Shown here: positions 16,850-24,624 of the stretch, piece by piece | How the letters are laid out: each line of letters starts with the position of its first letter | Position numbering within the stretch: the stretch's first letter is position 1 | Assembly (NCBI GenBank): GCA_024280115.1 | Contig: JAJRQT010000065.1 | Coordinates: forward strand, 38,588 to 102,587 | DNA: 64,000 bases | Direction: 5' to 3' | Source: Bacteroidota bacterium | GTDB lineage: Bacteria; Bacteroidota; Bacteroidia; Cytophagales; Cyclobacteriaceae | Position numbers and translations under genes: made by a program | Notes under the pieces: model-generated | The model's input: only the letters and a program-made list of their open reading frames with translations | The model's database searches: none | What the model was told of the DNA's origin: nothing

Positions 16850-17988
16850 TATTTTTCAACTATTGCATTACAGCCACCAACAGCATTGTTATCTCCGACA
16901 ATCAATCTTACCAATTTCTGACCACCGGTAGAAAATGAATACACGGGATTACCCGCTACCTTAGAATCCAATAATCCATCAGCAATATTAGGACCATTGT
17001 AAAATTCCCATGTATGTGCAAGGGAAGATCCCGCCGGACCTGTTGATTCATTATCAAAATAAATATTATCATCAATACAGAAATCCCATGTTATAGGATT
17101 CGAGCTGTTATCTTTTCTCGTTACAAAATCCGGAGTCGGGGCAGCAACAATTACTATCCTGGATTCTGTGACTCTGGGAGGATTATCACCCCCGGCTGTC
17201 GAGGGATTTACAGGCCCGTTTGAGAGATTTTCATCATACTGGTTACAGGTATTCCAATTATTTAATGTCACATAAAAATCTCTACCTACAGGTGCAGTTG
17301 CAGGGATTTGCACATTCAGGCTTACCTGGCCTATATCTGTAACAGGGTAAAGCGGTTTGGTGCCTAATGAAGGATTGTAATATGGAAAGCCTCCCGGGGT
17401 TATACCATTTACTTTTATATTAGGAATTCTACTTCCATTGGTTCCATGTCCATAAATCCATTGAATCCACCTCGGGTCTGCATTTTCTCTGGCATCAGTC
17501 CTTGGAAAACAATTCCAATTACTGTCATCAGAAAAACTGATACTCGATGCAAATCCCGAGCATACTCTATAAACATCAGGATCAGATAACACGATATCCT
17601 CTGTCCAGACAATTACATATATCGGCTCCAAAACTACACTGCCTAAAGGATTACATGGATTTTCCACTTCAATCGTTACTTCGTAGCCACATTCTACCGG
17701 AGAATTGACATAGGGATGTGAGATGATTGGACCGTTGGGATAATTATTAACCTGGGAATAATCCTCAATAGGACTTCCATCGCCCCAATCCACATGATAT
17801 ACTGTTCCTGGGGTGGAGTTCAGATAAAGCGTTTGAATTTCTACCGTAAAAGGAGCACAGCCACGGCTACTTGTGATAAAATTAAATCCCGGTTCCATGA
17901 TATCGGCACTTGTGCACTGGGCCTGAGCATCCATGCTGGCAAACCAGAAAACTGATACTGCTGAAAGAAAAAATATAAATCTTTTCAT
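16849..17988 (-). CDS. PKD-repeat gliding-motility protein, N-terminal fragment (frameshifted)
   Basis: A 379-residue proximal part with signal peptide (residues 1-23, ending AQAQ). PKD-like segments follow: FNFITSSRGCAPFTVEIQT, YHVDWGDGSPIEDY and LAHTWEFYNGPN. It ends GGCNAIVEK then TAG, inside what should be a repeat that continues in the next frame (reconstructed VEKIVNVTPTS). Joined, the protein would be about 1,230 residues, typical for such T9SS-exported proteins paired with a PorP/SprF gene. The frameshift is either a real mutation, a slippage site (A AAA before a stop) or a sequencing error in a homopolymer. Confidence 0.85.
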   Translation of the reverse strand: MKRFIFFLSAVSVFWFASMDAQAQCTSADIMEPGFNFITSSRGCAPFTVEIQTLYLNSTPGTVYHVDWGDGSPIEDYSQVNNYPNGPIISHPYVNSPVECGYEVTIEVENPCNPLGSVVLEPIYVIVWTEDIVLSDPDVYRVCSGFASSISFSDDSNWNCFPRTDARENADPRWIQWIYGHGTNGSRIPNIKVNGITPGGFPYYNPSLGTKPLYPVTDIGQVSLNVQIPATAPVGRDFYVTLNNWNTCNQYDENLSNGPVNPSTAGGDNPPRVTESRIVIVAAPTPDFVTRKDNSSNPITWDFCIDDNIYFDNESTGPAGSSLAHTWEFYNGPNIADGLLDSKVAGNPVYSFSTGGQKLVRLIVGDNNAVGGCNAIVEK

Positions 17989-18500
17989 TATGAATTGGCC
18001 TTAATGAGTAATATTCAGAAAGCGAAAAACCACTTTCATTGTGCTCTTTAATACTGCAAGTTCTATTAAAGTAGGAATATTTCGGCCTAAAAGCGGCTTT
18101 CACGGAGATGGTAGAAGCTGGTTTCAGGTATAGAAAGAAGGTTGATTTTAGTAATAATCACAATTTTCTTTCAGGCCCTATAAAACAAGCAGATGTAAAG
18201 TTTTTGCCCGAATAAGAGCTTTTTGAAAAGAGAAAAATTAATTGAAAGAATTATTGGTGATAAAATGAAATTATTAAAATACCATTTTGTACTATTTAAA
18301 TATATTACGGCGATTATGCTTTAGGAAGATAATCTACCAAATGGCTGAAAAAATCGAATATTAAAGAATATCCGGTTGATAATTAAATATTCATGATAAT
18401 CTAATCTTGATAATCTTTTACAAAGATAAGCCAGATGCCGGAGAGAAAATTGAGCGTGTTTAATGAAAATACGTTGGATGTAAAAAAGTATACGCCTTCT
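17989..18500. other. Intergenic gap upstream of the PKD gene
   Basis: About 510 bp between the PKD gene start and the end of the sigma-factor operon, both on the minus strand. It is AT-rich with stops in every frame. It should contain the PKD-porP promoter, but I see no confident -33/-7 pair, no RNA gene and no strong terminator. Confidence 0.4.
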
Positions 18501-18890
18501 TCAATTGATGGATACTTTATCATTCCTTTTCCAAAACAACAATTGTATCAAAGCATCGAACTGATACAAAATTAATGGGATAAAAAGCGCCAATCCTCCG
18601 TACAAAATATAAATAATGGTCACCCTGAAAAGATCTCGGGCATCACTAAAGTAGCTACCCATGTTGTTGGCTACGATCAAAACGGAAATCAACAGGAACG
18701 CAACAGCCATCATCCAGAAAATCCATGCTTTCTTAATACTTTTACCGTTGGATCTTATTGCTGAAGGAGCTGGAGCTAATCGTATTTTATCCATAAGCCG
18801 GTCATCAAAATTTGATGATACGGGTTTCACCAGACTTTTATTCAGTAATTCCCTGGCTAATTTATCAATGTCATTATGTCCGTCATTCAT
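18501..18890 (-). CDS. Small membrane protein, likely anti-sigma partner of the ECF factor
   Basis: A 129-residue protein with a soluble N-terminal part (DKLARELLNKSLVKPVSSNF, DDRLMDKIR) and two TM helices (about 52-70 and 86-106), then a short basic tail. Its ATG overlaps the last 4 bp of the ECF sigma gene (ATGA), which indicates translational coupling. The position right after an ECF factor, small size and soluble-then-TM layout fit an anti-sigma factor, but I see no zinc-binding HxxxCxxC motif, so the role is inferred from context only. Confidence 0.65.
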   Translation of the reverse strand: MNDGHNDIDKLARELLNKSLVKPVSSNFDDRLMDKIRLAPAPSAIRSNGKSIKKAWIFWMMAVAFLLISVLIVANNMGSYFSDARDLFRVTIIYILYGGLALFIPLILYQFDALIQLLFWKRNDKVSIN

Positions 18891-19447
18891 AATATCGATT
18901 TTATTTCGTGTCCCAATTCCTTTTTCAGCTCGGTATAAAACCTTTTCCGCGCACGGTGCAATATCGTTTTAATATTGGTATTACTAAAACCGGAGATTTC
19001 AGCAATTTCTTTCAAACTTTTTTCATCCAGGTAAAACAGCCTTAAAACCATACTATCATTTGGTGACAGCTTTTCGAGTCCTTTATTTATATAATATTTC
19101 TGCTCCTGCCCGGTAAGCGCTGAAACAGAATTATTAATATTTGAATATTCGATGCTATTCAATTCATTGATGTCATCAGTATATTCAAAGTCTTTTTTTC
19201 TAATGTGTTTCAGCGCTTCATTAGTGACTATCTTGTACAGCCAGGTAGAAAATTTTGATCTTTGTTCGAATTTAGCAAGTGATTTATATGCTTTCAAGAA
19301 TGCATCCTGAGTAACCTCCTCAGCGATTGGGTCATTTTTCACGATGCTCATCGCCAAAGAATAGGCCATATCCCGGTACTTCTCGATAAAATATCGAAAT
19401 GCATTGACATCGCCATTGAGGACTTTCCGGATGTAGGTTGAATCCAT
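18887..19447 (-). CDS. ECF-subfamily RNA polymerase sigma factor
   Basis: A 186-residue sigma-70-family factor with only regions 2 and 4. Region 2 is at about 8-75 (RDMAYSLAMSIVKN, IAEEVTQDAFLKAYKSL, KFSTWLYKIVTNEALKHIRK). Region 4 is at about 118-172 (SPNDSMVLRLFYLDEKSLKE, SGFSNTNIKTILHRARKRF). The length and layout are standard. The middle gene of a three-gene operon: DUF6249 lies 7 bp upstream and the likely anti-sigma gene overlaps by 4 bp downstream. Such trios in Bacteroidota often respond to envelope or growth-phase cues; the signal is not visible here. Confidence 0.94.
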   Translation of the reverse strand: MDSTYIRKVLNGDVNAFRYFIEKYRDMAYSLAMSIVKNDPIAEEVTQDAFLKAYKSLAKFEQRSKFSTWLYKIVTNEALKHIRKKDFEYTDDINELNSIEYSNINNSVSALTGQEQKYYINKGLEKLSPNDSMVLRLFYLDEKSLKEIAEISGFSNTNIKTILHRARKRFYTELKKELGHEIKSIL

Positions 19448-19454
19448 TCAGAAT

Positions 19455-19805
19455 CTAATCCGCTTGTTTACTGTTATACCAATGAAAGATAATTAAGCTC
19501 AATCCACCAAAGAGAAGAATCATCGAAAAATAGGATACAACATCATTTATCAGCGTCATGTAGGTCAGAAAATATCCCATAAATAATCCAACCGCAAGAC
19601 CTACTAAGAACATTCCTACTTTTAGCGTGGCATTTCGATAATCTTTCTTACGATAAATTTCAGAAATATCTACACCTTTTTCTATTAAAGCCATTTTTTC
19701 TTTGTTCCTGGCTCCTGAAACATATTTCACGGTAAGTACTACAGCTACAAAAAAGCCAATGGTGGTAATAAGACCAGTGAGAATACCCATTATTGGAATC
19801 ATCAT
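19455..19805 (-). CDS. DUF6249 family membrane protein
   Basis: A 116-residue protein with an N-terminal TM helix (about 5-28), a short cytoplasmic segment with the family-like EKMALIEKGVDISEIYRKK, and two more TM helices (about 62-82 and 86-106). The length fits DUF6249. It heads the operon with the ECF sigma factor and anti-sigma candidate and is recurrently linked to such factors. Role unknown. Two ATGs in tandem (MM) start the gene; either could be used. Confidence 0.8.
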   Translation of the reverse strand: MMIPIMGILTGLITTIGFFVAVVLTVKYVSGARNKEKMALIEKGVDISEIYRKKDYRNATLKVGMFLVGLAVGLFMGYFLTYMTLINDVVSYFSMILLFGGLSLIIFHWYNSKQAD

Positions 19806-19849
19806 AATTTTATAATTTATTTTATAAATATTTTCAGTGATATGATCCT

Positions 19850-19864
19850 CTTCGTTCCGCGAAG
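19850..19864. repeat. CTTCG/CGAAG hairpin upstream of the IS110 gene
   Basis: CTTCG (19850-19854) and CGAAG (19860-19864) form a 5-bp stem with a TTCCG loop. It is similar in wording to the hairpin at 10-29. It lies between DUF6249 and the IS110 module and may be a small dispersed palindrome rather than part of the element. Confidence 0.3.
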
Positions 19865-19922
19865 GTTACACATATATATGAGTTTTTTAAATTAAAATGA
19901 AAGGTTGGAATCATTCACGCTA

Positions 19923-19941
19923 TCGCAGGTTCTCCGAACCT
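19923..19941 (+). repeat. 19-bp palindromic repeat, left copy
   Basis: TCGCAGGTTCTCCGAACCT, with an internal AGGTTC/GAACCT stem. An inverted copy with one difference lies at 21898-21916, so the pair brackets the IS110 module (outer span about 1,990 bp). It looks like a REP-type dispersed hairpin. Confidence 0.7.
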
Positions 19942-19984
19942 CATATCTTTACATCATCACTAAATAATACAATTTTTATTTAAA

Positions 19985-20150
19985 TTGAAACTGGAAAAGG
20001 GATCTTGATCCGAACATAGATACAAAGATATTGAGTCACAGGAACATCTTTTTCCATGTTTCTTCTTCCAAGAGCAGGAACAGTACTTAAAGGCTGGAAA
20101 GATATTCCTGACCTTGCATAATACTATGAGAAATGGCGAAGGGAAGATAT
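19985..20150 (+). ncRNA. Candidate IS110 bridge RNA region (bounds approximate)
   Basis: IS110-group elements encode a structured guide (bridge) RNA in the non-coding end upstream of the recombinase gene. Here that region is non-coding and shows foldable parts: GGATC/GATCC (20000-20011) and a 12-bp arm pair AGGAACATCTTT (20040-20051) with AAAGATATTCCT (20098-20109), 11 of 12 matching, enclosing a 46-base loop that itself has short stems. I cannot identify target- and donor-binding loops without the exact element ends, so this is an inference from family knowledge plus visible pairing. Confidence 0.35.
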
Positions 20151-20175
20151 TTACTTTTATAAATAAAGCATTGAT

Positions 20176-21393
20176 ATGAAAAAGAGGATTTTAAAATTTT
20201 CGATAGGCATTGATGTGTCAATGGATAAACTTGACTGCAACTTATCCTACATCAATGAACTACAAGAAATTAAGACAAAAGCGAGTAGGAGATTTAACAA
20301 CACCCCAGCAGGAATTCGAGATTTAATTGTTTGGTTTAAAAGGCATTGTAAAGAAATTGCCCCATTGGTGGTAGTAATGGAAGCCACAGGTGTTTATCAT
20401 GAAAATGTGGCTTATTGCCTTGATGATATCTCGGTTAATATTGCTGTTGTCTTGCCCAATAAATCAAAGAAATATATGGAGTCTTTAGGATACAAAAGTA
20501 AGAATGACACCATAGATGCACGGGGGCTGGCACAGATGGGAGCTGAAAGATCTTTACCATTATGGCAAAGACCTTCAAAAAGTATATACATGCTTCGAAG
20601 TCTGTGTCGTGAGCATGTCTCATTGCAAGATGATATGACTGAAATAAGGAACCAGATTCATGCAATGGATCATGCATATATGAAGAATACACGTAGCTAC
20701 AAAAGGCTTGAGGCGAAACTTAAATTCATTAAAAAGCAGGAGAAAATCAATAAGAAGGATATTGAAGAAACCATCAGAAAGGACAAAGATCTCCTGGCTA
20801 AAGTTGAAAATATCACAGCAATAAATGGAGTTGGGCTAATCAGTGTGGCTACAATAATAGGTGAAACTAATGGTTTTGCCCAGGTAGAGAAACAAGGACA
20901 ACTGGTAAGCTATGCGGGCTACGATGTGGTTGAAAAACAGTCAGGTAAGCGGCATGGCAAAACCAGGATATCTAAAAAAGGGAACAGCCATATTCGAAGG
21001 GTCTTACATTTTCCGGCATTAAATGTAGTCCGGTATGGCACCGAGCCTTTTGCCTCATTCCATCAAAGGCTCATGGATAATGGCAAGCTAAAAATGCAGG
21101 CCTATACTGCGGTCCAGAAAAAACTACTCGTCATCATGTGGGCTCTTTGGAGAAAAAATGAAAGGTTTGATCCTGAGCATATTAACCCAAACCTCAAAAA
21201 GACAAAGGAAGAAACGAAAGGCAACTCAGGAGAAAACACTTTAAAAGAAAACAGCACATCTACCAAAGTAAATGTGCTGCACAAGATAGATTCCAGTTTA
21301 CCGGAACCTTCTTTCTTTGATAACAAAATTAACAAATTATCAATAGAAGTCGATGAAAAAGAAAATATCAAAGAAGTACATTGCGATTGTTAA
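20176..21393 (+). CDS. IS110-family transposase (DEDD plus Transposase_20)
   Basis: A 405-residue recombinase. N-terminal RuvC-like DEDD domain: D in FSIGIDVSMDKLD, E in VVVMEATGVYHEN, and the D..D pair in SKNDTIDARGLA. The C-terminal Transposase_20 domain follows (ITAINGVGLISVATIIGE, LVSYAGYDVVEKQSGKRHG, TRISKKGNSHIRRVL), with the Ser of KQSGK as candidate nucleophile. A low-complexity tail of about 60 residues rich in K/E/N/S after LWRKNERFDPEH is longer than usual. All catalytic positions look intact, so it may be active. The family moves circular intermediates guided by a bridge RNA. A second small ORF overlaps its 3' end. Confidence 0.95.
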   Translation: MKKRILKFSIGIDVSMDKLDCNLSYINELQEIKTKASRRFNNTPAGIRDLIVWFKRHCKEIAPLVVVMEATGVYHENVAYCLDDISVNIAVVLPNKSKKYMESLGYKSKNDTIDARGLAQMGAERSLPLWQRPSKSIYMLRSLCREHVSLQDDMTEIRNQIHAMDHAYMKNTRSYKRLEAKLKFIKKQEKINKKDIEETIRKDKDLLAKVENITAINGVGLISVATIIGETNGFAQVEKQGQLVSYAGYDVVEKQSGKRHGKTRISKKGNSHIRRVLHFPALNVVRYGTEPFASFHQRLMDNGKLKMQAYTAVQKKLLVIMWALWRKNERFDPEHINPNLKKTKEETKGNSGENTLKENSTSTKVNVLHKIDSSLPEPSFFDNKINKLSIEVDEKENIKEVHCDC

Positions 21394-21589
21394 AGTGGCT
21401 GATAATCCAGATGGTAGTGCCAGGTGTCTGAAATATAGGTTTAATGACTTGCTGAAATTTACTGCATTTCTGGATAAGGACTGGAGTACTTGGCGTTGGT
21501 TCAATGTGTATGACAACAGAAGATTTAGTCAAGGGGAGCAATTAGCTAGCTACACAAATAAACATAGGCCTTTGGCTAGTAGATTGTAA
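21353..21589 (+). CDS. Small ORF overlapping the IS110 transposase end (passenger candidate)
   Basis: A 78-residue ORF that starts inside the transposase gene (41-bp overlap, +1 frame) and continues past it. The peptide is not low-complexity: KYIAIVKVADNPDG, a central YRFNDLLKFTAFLDKDW, TWRWFNVYD and a basic end GEQLASYTNKHRPLASRL, reading as a compact alpha/beta fold with many aromatics. I do not recognise a named family. Its position makes it a likely passenger or accessory protein of this IS110 type. The alternative, a chance ORF, is less likely given the ordered composition. Confidence 0.5.
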   Translation: MKKKISKKYIAIVKVADNPDGSARCLKYRFNDLLKFTAFLDKDWSTWRWFNVYDNRRFSQGEQLASYTNKHRPLASRL

Positions 21590-21618
21590 TGTCACACTTT
21601 TTGTTTTGTACCATTCAT

Positions 21619-21679
21619 CAAAAAGAAACGATTCCAGAATTGGATAAACCAACGAAACCGGAATCGTCCTTTTTGTTTT
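21619..21679. terminator. Bidirectional terminator-like hairpin after the IS110 ORFs
   Basis: CAAAAAG-AA-ACGATTCC (21619-21635) pairs with GGAATCGT-C-CTTTTTG (21660-21675), giving 15 pairs with a small internal bulge and a 24-base loop. A-rich and T-rich outer arms allow termination in either direction, and TTTT continues to 21679. Confidence 0.6.
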
Positions 21680-21897
21680 GCCACACAAAATTAGTAAAAC
21701 TTGGACTCTTGAAATAATTATATGAATTTATTTGGATTTAAAGACATTACCTGTGAAATAAATGAGTTTGTGGATTCCATCCGTATTACTTACTCAAAAA
21801 TAATAAGTGATGGTTATTTTTTGGCTTAATCTCATCCCCTTAATGTTGAATAAAACAGGCTTCTTCAAAGACCAAACCGAATGACCATTATCGCCAC

Positions 21898-21916
21898 AGG
21901 TTCAGAGAACCTGCGA
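21898..21916 (-). repeat. 19-bp palindromic repeat, right (inverted) copy
   Basis: On the plus strand AGGTTCAGAGAACCTGCGA; its complement differs from 19923-19941 at one of 19 positions. It lies about 100 bp before the alkaline phosphatase gene. Confidence 0.7.
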
Positions 21917-22013
21917 CAGTGAGTCCAATAATTCCAGTAATTCATTCAACTTAGCTAAACAATTATTTCATCTATAGTGTTAAAAATACTGAATTCTGAA
22001 AATATAATCCGCT

Positions 22014-23162
22014 ATGAATAAATTCTTGTTCCTGTTTTTAGTAATTCCAGTATTTGGCTGGTCTCAAAACTTTAACTATACCAAAATAGAAGAGCTGGAT
22101 AAAACCAGATATGAAAATAAAGACTATTATGAAGTAAAGAACTATACCAAAAAGAAACTGAAAAAAAAGGAGGTTAAAAACATTATTTTTTTAATTGGTG
22201 ATGGTATGGGGGTTTCGCAGGTTTATGCCGGACTTGTGGCAAATAGAGGAAATTTGTATCTAAGAACCATGCCTGTCTCCGGGTTCAATAAAACCAACGC
22301 TTCAGATAATTTAATTACGGATTCTGCAGCGGGGGCCACCGCTTTTTCGATCGGAGAAAAAACGCATAATGGGGCGATAGGAGTTGATAAAAATGATGTT
22401 CCCAAAAAGACCATACTCGAATTGGCAGAAGAAAATGGTATGAGCACCGGGTTGGTGGCAACCAGTGGGATCACGCATGCTACCCCGGCGTCATTCATTG
22501 CCCATCAACCAGAAAGAGGTATGTATGAGGAAATCGCCTTAGATTTTTTAAATACCGATATAGATGTATTTATAGGTGGCGCTCGAAATCATTTTAATAA
22601 ACGAAAAGATGGTAGGAATCTGCTTATGGAGTTGGAAGTAAAAGGGTACGATGTGGTCGAATCTATGGATTCCCTTAAGTATGCCAAAGGCGAAAAAGTT
22701 GCAGCGCTAGTTGCCGAAGATCAACCTGATCCATATTTACATGGCAGAGGTGAAATGCTAAAAGAAGCATCAGAGTTTGCAATAAAGAAGTTAAAGAAAA
22801 ATAAAAACGGGTTCTTTCTTATGATTGAAGGTTCCCAAATCGACTGGGGCGGTCACGATAACCATGTGCCTTATATCGTCACTGAAATGATGGATTTTGA
22901 CAGAACAATAGGCGAGGTTTTAAAATTTGCCGCCAAAGATGGTGAGACTTTAGTAGTAGTAACTGCGGATCATGAAACGGGTGGTTTTTCAGTTACCGGT
23001 GGCGATATTGCTGCAGGAATAGTCGAAGGAAAATTTACTGGTGGTAGCCATACAGCAGTCATGGTTCCCATATTTGCCTATGGCCCCAAAGCGGAATTAT
23101 TTTCAGGGATCATAGAAAACACGGACATTTTCTACAAGTTTAAAGAGGCGCTTGGTCTGTAA
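22014..23162 (+). CDS. Alkaline phosphatase (PhoA superfamily)
   Basis: A 382-residue exported phosphomonoesterase with signal peptide (1-18, ending FGWSQ). Metal and nucleophile motifs: NIIFLIGDGMGVSQ with the first Asp, NLITDSAAGATAFS with the nucleophilic Ser, GFFLMIEGSQIDWGGHDN, VTADHETGG, and the late His in FTGGSHTAVMVPIFAYGP. The length is at the short end of the family but all metal-site motifs are present. It hydrolyses phosphate esters in the periplasm or at the surface. It is alone on the plus strand and convergent with the M16 gene across a TIR-bounded repeat. Confidence 0.95.
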   Translation: MNKFLFLFLVIPVFGWSQNFNYTKIEELDKTRYENKDYYEVKNYTKKKLKKKEVKNIIFLIGDGMGVSQVYAGLVANRGNLYLRTMPVSGFNKTNASDNLITDSAAGATAFSIGEKTHNGAIGVDKNDVPKKTILELAEENGMSTGLVATSGITHATPASFIAHQPERGMYEEIALDFLNTDIDVFIGGARNHFNKRKDGRNLLMELEVKGYDVVESMDSLKYAKGEKVAALVAEDQPDPYLHGRGEMLKEASEFAIKKLKKNKNGFFLMIEGSQIDWGGHDNHVPYIVTEMMDFDRTIGEVLKFAAKDGETLVVVTADHETGGFSVTGGDIAAGIVEGKFTGGSHTAVMVPIFAYGPKAELFSGIIENTDIFYKFKEALGL

Positions 23163-23182
23163 CCCGCGTAATTCTGACAGAT

Positions 23183-23367
23183 TAATTTGAGCCTGTCCTT
23201 AAGGTCGTCTTTTCACAAAAAAGCAAATAGCAATTTTCAAATTACAAACAAACTCCAAAATCCAATCAATTAATAATCAAAAGTTTATAAGGTTTGAAAT
23301 TTTCAATATTGGAATTTATTTGTGTTTTGCCTTTTGTGATTTGGAGTTTATAGACAGAGTCTAATTA
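23183..23367. repeat. Short TIR-bounded element, copy 2
   Basis: The left end TAATTTGAGCCTGTCCTTAA (from 23183) and the right end 23344-23367, read on the minus strand as TAATTAGACTCTGTCTATAA, match at 17 of 24 positions and face inward. The 185-bp element fills nearly the whole gap between two convergent genes. The TAA stop of the M16 gene is the first three bases of the right end. The interior is A/C-rich on one side and T/G-rich on the other, with a partial inverted repeat AAACTCCAAA/TTTGGAGTTT. Confidence 0.55.
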
Positions 23368-24624
23368 ACCAACCTTTACCCTGGACAACGGTTGATTAAA
23401 TAAATAATCTCCGGCGAGATCTTTCAGCTCTTTGGAGGTGATTGACTCAATGGAATCGAACAGATGTGAATAAAAATCTTTTCTTAGTTCGTAAAAATAG
23501 ATATTCTTCAGCTTTTCGGTAATCGCAAAATAAGAAGTGAATGAATTTAATATTGAACCTTTCAGATAATTTTTAACCTGGGTCAATTCCTCCTGTGAGA
23601 TAGCTTCGTTTTTAAGACGCTCGATTTCTTTTTCAATCTCCTCTATTGTCTGGTTCAGATGTTCTTTTTTAACCTCAGAATTGATCACGAAATATGCATC
23701 ATTTTTCAAAGTCACCATATGTGAATATATGCTGTAGGTATAGCCTTTATCTTCTCTGATATTCTGCATTAATCTCGATCCGAAATATCCACCAAATACC
23801 TCATTTAATAATAGAAGTTTAAAATAATCTTTGTGATCCCTGTTGATACATCTTTTCCCTAAAAAAACAGAAGATTGCAAACTGTCTTCTTTTTCAGTAT
23901 AAATATCGAAATAATGTTGTTCTTGTGGGTTTGTAACTGAAAGGTCATTTGACGATGATTGATTACCATCATGTAGCTGAACGATTTTATCTTTAACTGA
24001 TTCGGGGAAATTACCGGTTAAAAAAACATCGAAGGATCCGGACATCCACTTATTGTAGTAGGCTGATAAATCTTCACTTTTGATCCTCTTAATCCCGGCC
24101 TCGTTCATCACATGCCCATATGGATGATTTCCATAAAGTTTAGACCTGAACATCCTTGAACCGACAAAATTATTTTTCTGTTGATTCACCTTCAACTCCT
24201 GTAATTGAATTTCTTTCATCAACTCAAATTCCCCTGTCGGGAATGTTGGCAAAAAAAGAATCTCCCGGATCAAAGCATAAATGTGCTCAAAATGCTTTGT
24301 CGGGAGATGAAAGCTCAAATTGACATAATCGAAACCTGGAGACACTTCCGCAAATGCGCCATAAGAATCGAATTGAGTAGATATCTCTTTTGAAGAAAAG
24401 GACCTAGAGCCTTCCAACAGCATTTTGCCTGTAAAAAATGCTGTACCTGGCATCGATTCAAACCAGTTTCCCGATTTAAATATGAATTCCAATTTAATTA
24501 CTGGCTGTTCGCCAATATTTAAAAAGAAGAATCTCGATCCATTGTCAAAATGTATGATTTCCGGATCTGGAAGTGTAAACTTATTTGGTTTAACAAAAGC
24601 AGGTGCAATGGTTCGGTCAACCAT
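23365..24624 (-). CDS. M16-family (insulinase-like) protein lacking the zinc motif
   Basis: A 419-residue M16 homologue. Where active members carry HxxEH after an FKSG-type strand, this protein reads SMPGTAFFTGKMLLEGS, so both histidines and the glutamate are absent. The C-terminal domain keeps the conserved Arg/Tyr substrate-binding part (RLMQNIREDKGYTYSIYSH). It should therefore be a non-catalytic partner of an active M16 subunit, as in PqqF/G- or MPP-type heterodimers. No signal peptide was seen. Its ATG overlaps the porV stop (TAATG), so it is translationally coupled to porV. No active partner lies in this window. Confidence 0.85.
   Translation of the reverse strand: MVDRTIAPAFVKPNKFTLPDPEIIHFDNGSRFFFLNIGEQPVIKLEFIFKSGNWFESMPGTAFFTGKMLLEGSRSFSSKEISTQFDSYGAFAEVSPGFDYVNLSFHLPTKHFEHIYALIREILFLPTFPTGEFELMKEIQLQELKVNQQKNNFVGSRMFRSKLYGNHPYGHVMNEAGIKRIKSEDLSAYYNKWMSGSFDVFLTGNFPESVKDKIVQLHDGNQSSSNDLSVTNPQEQHYFDIYTEKEDSLQSSVFLGKRCINRDHKDYFKLLLLNEVFGGYFGSRLMQNIREDKGYTYSIYSHMVTLKNDAYFVINSEVKKEHLNQTIEEIEKEIERLKNEAISQEELTQVKNYLKGSILNSFTSYFAITEKLKNIYFYELRKDFYSHLFDSIESITSKELKDLAGDYLFNQPLSRVKVG

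Larger units (their letters stand above)
19985..21690 (+). mobile_element. IS110-family insertion sequence (ends not determined)
   Basis: Extent inferred from the transposase gene (20176-21393), the structured upstream region and the hairpin after the small downstream ORF. IS110 elements usually lack terminal inverted repeats and leave no clear duplication, so the ends cannot be set from one copy. Direct repeats CTTTTTGTTTTG occur at 21598 and 21669 near the right side. Confidence 0.4.
21590..22013. other. Intergenic gap downstream of the IS110 module
   Basis: About 420 bp holding the terminator-like hairpin (21619-21679), the right copy of the 19-bp palindrome (21898-21916) and the upstream region of the phosphatase gene. 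A 35-codon ORF at 21722-21829 is present but shows nothing that supports coding. Confidence 0.4.

Noticed and set aside
21722..21829. 35-codon ORF downstream of the IS110 module
   Set aside because: Too short, no homology recognised, no promoter or coupling; could be a gene remnant but nothing supports that.
23220..23350. A/C-rich and T/G-rich arms as a long hairpin
   Set aside because: Only short matching words (AAACTCCAAA) pair; the rest does not align, so I treat it as the interior of the TIR element, not a separate structure.
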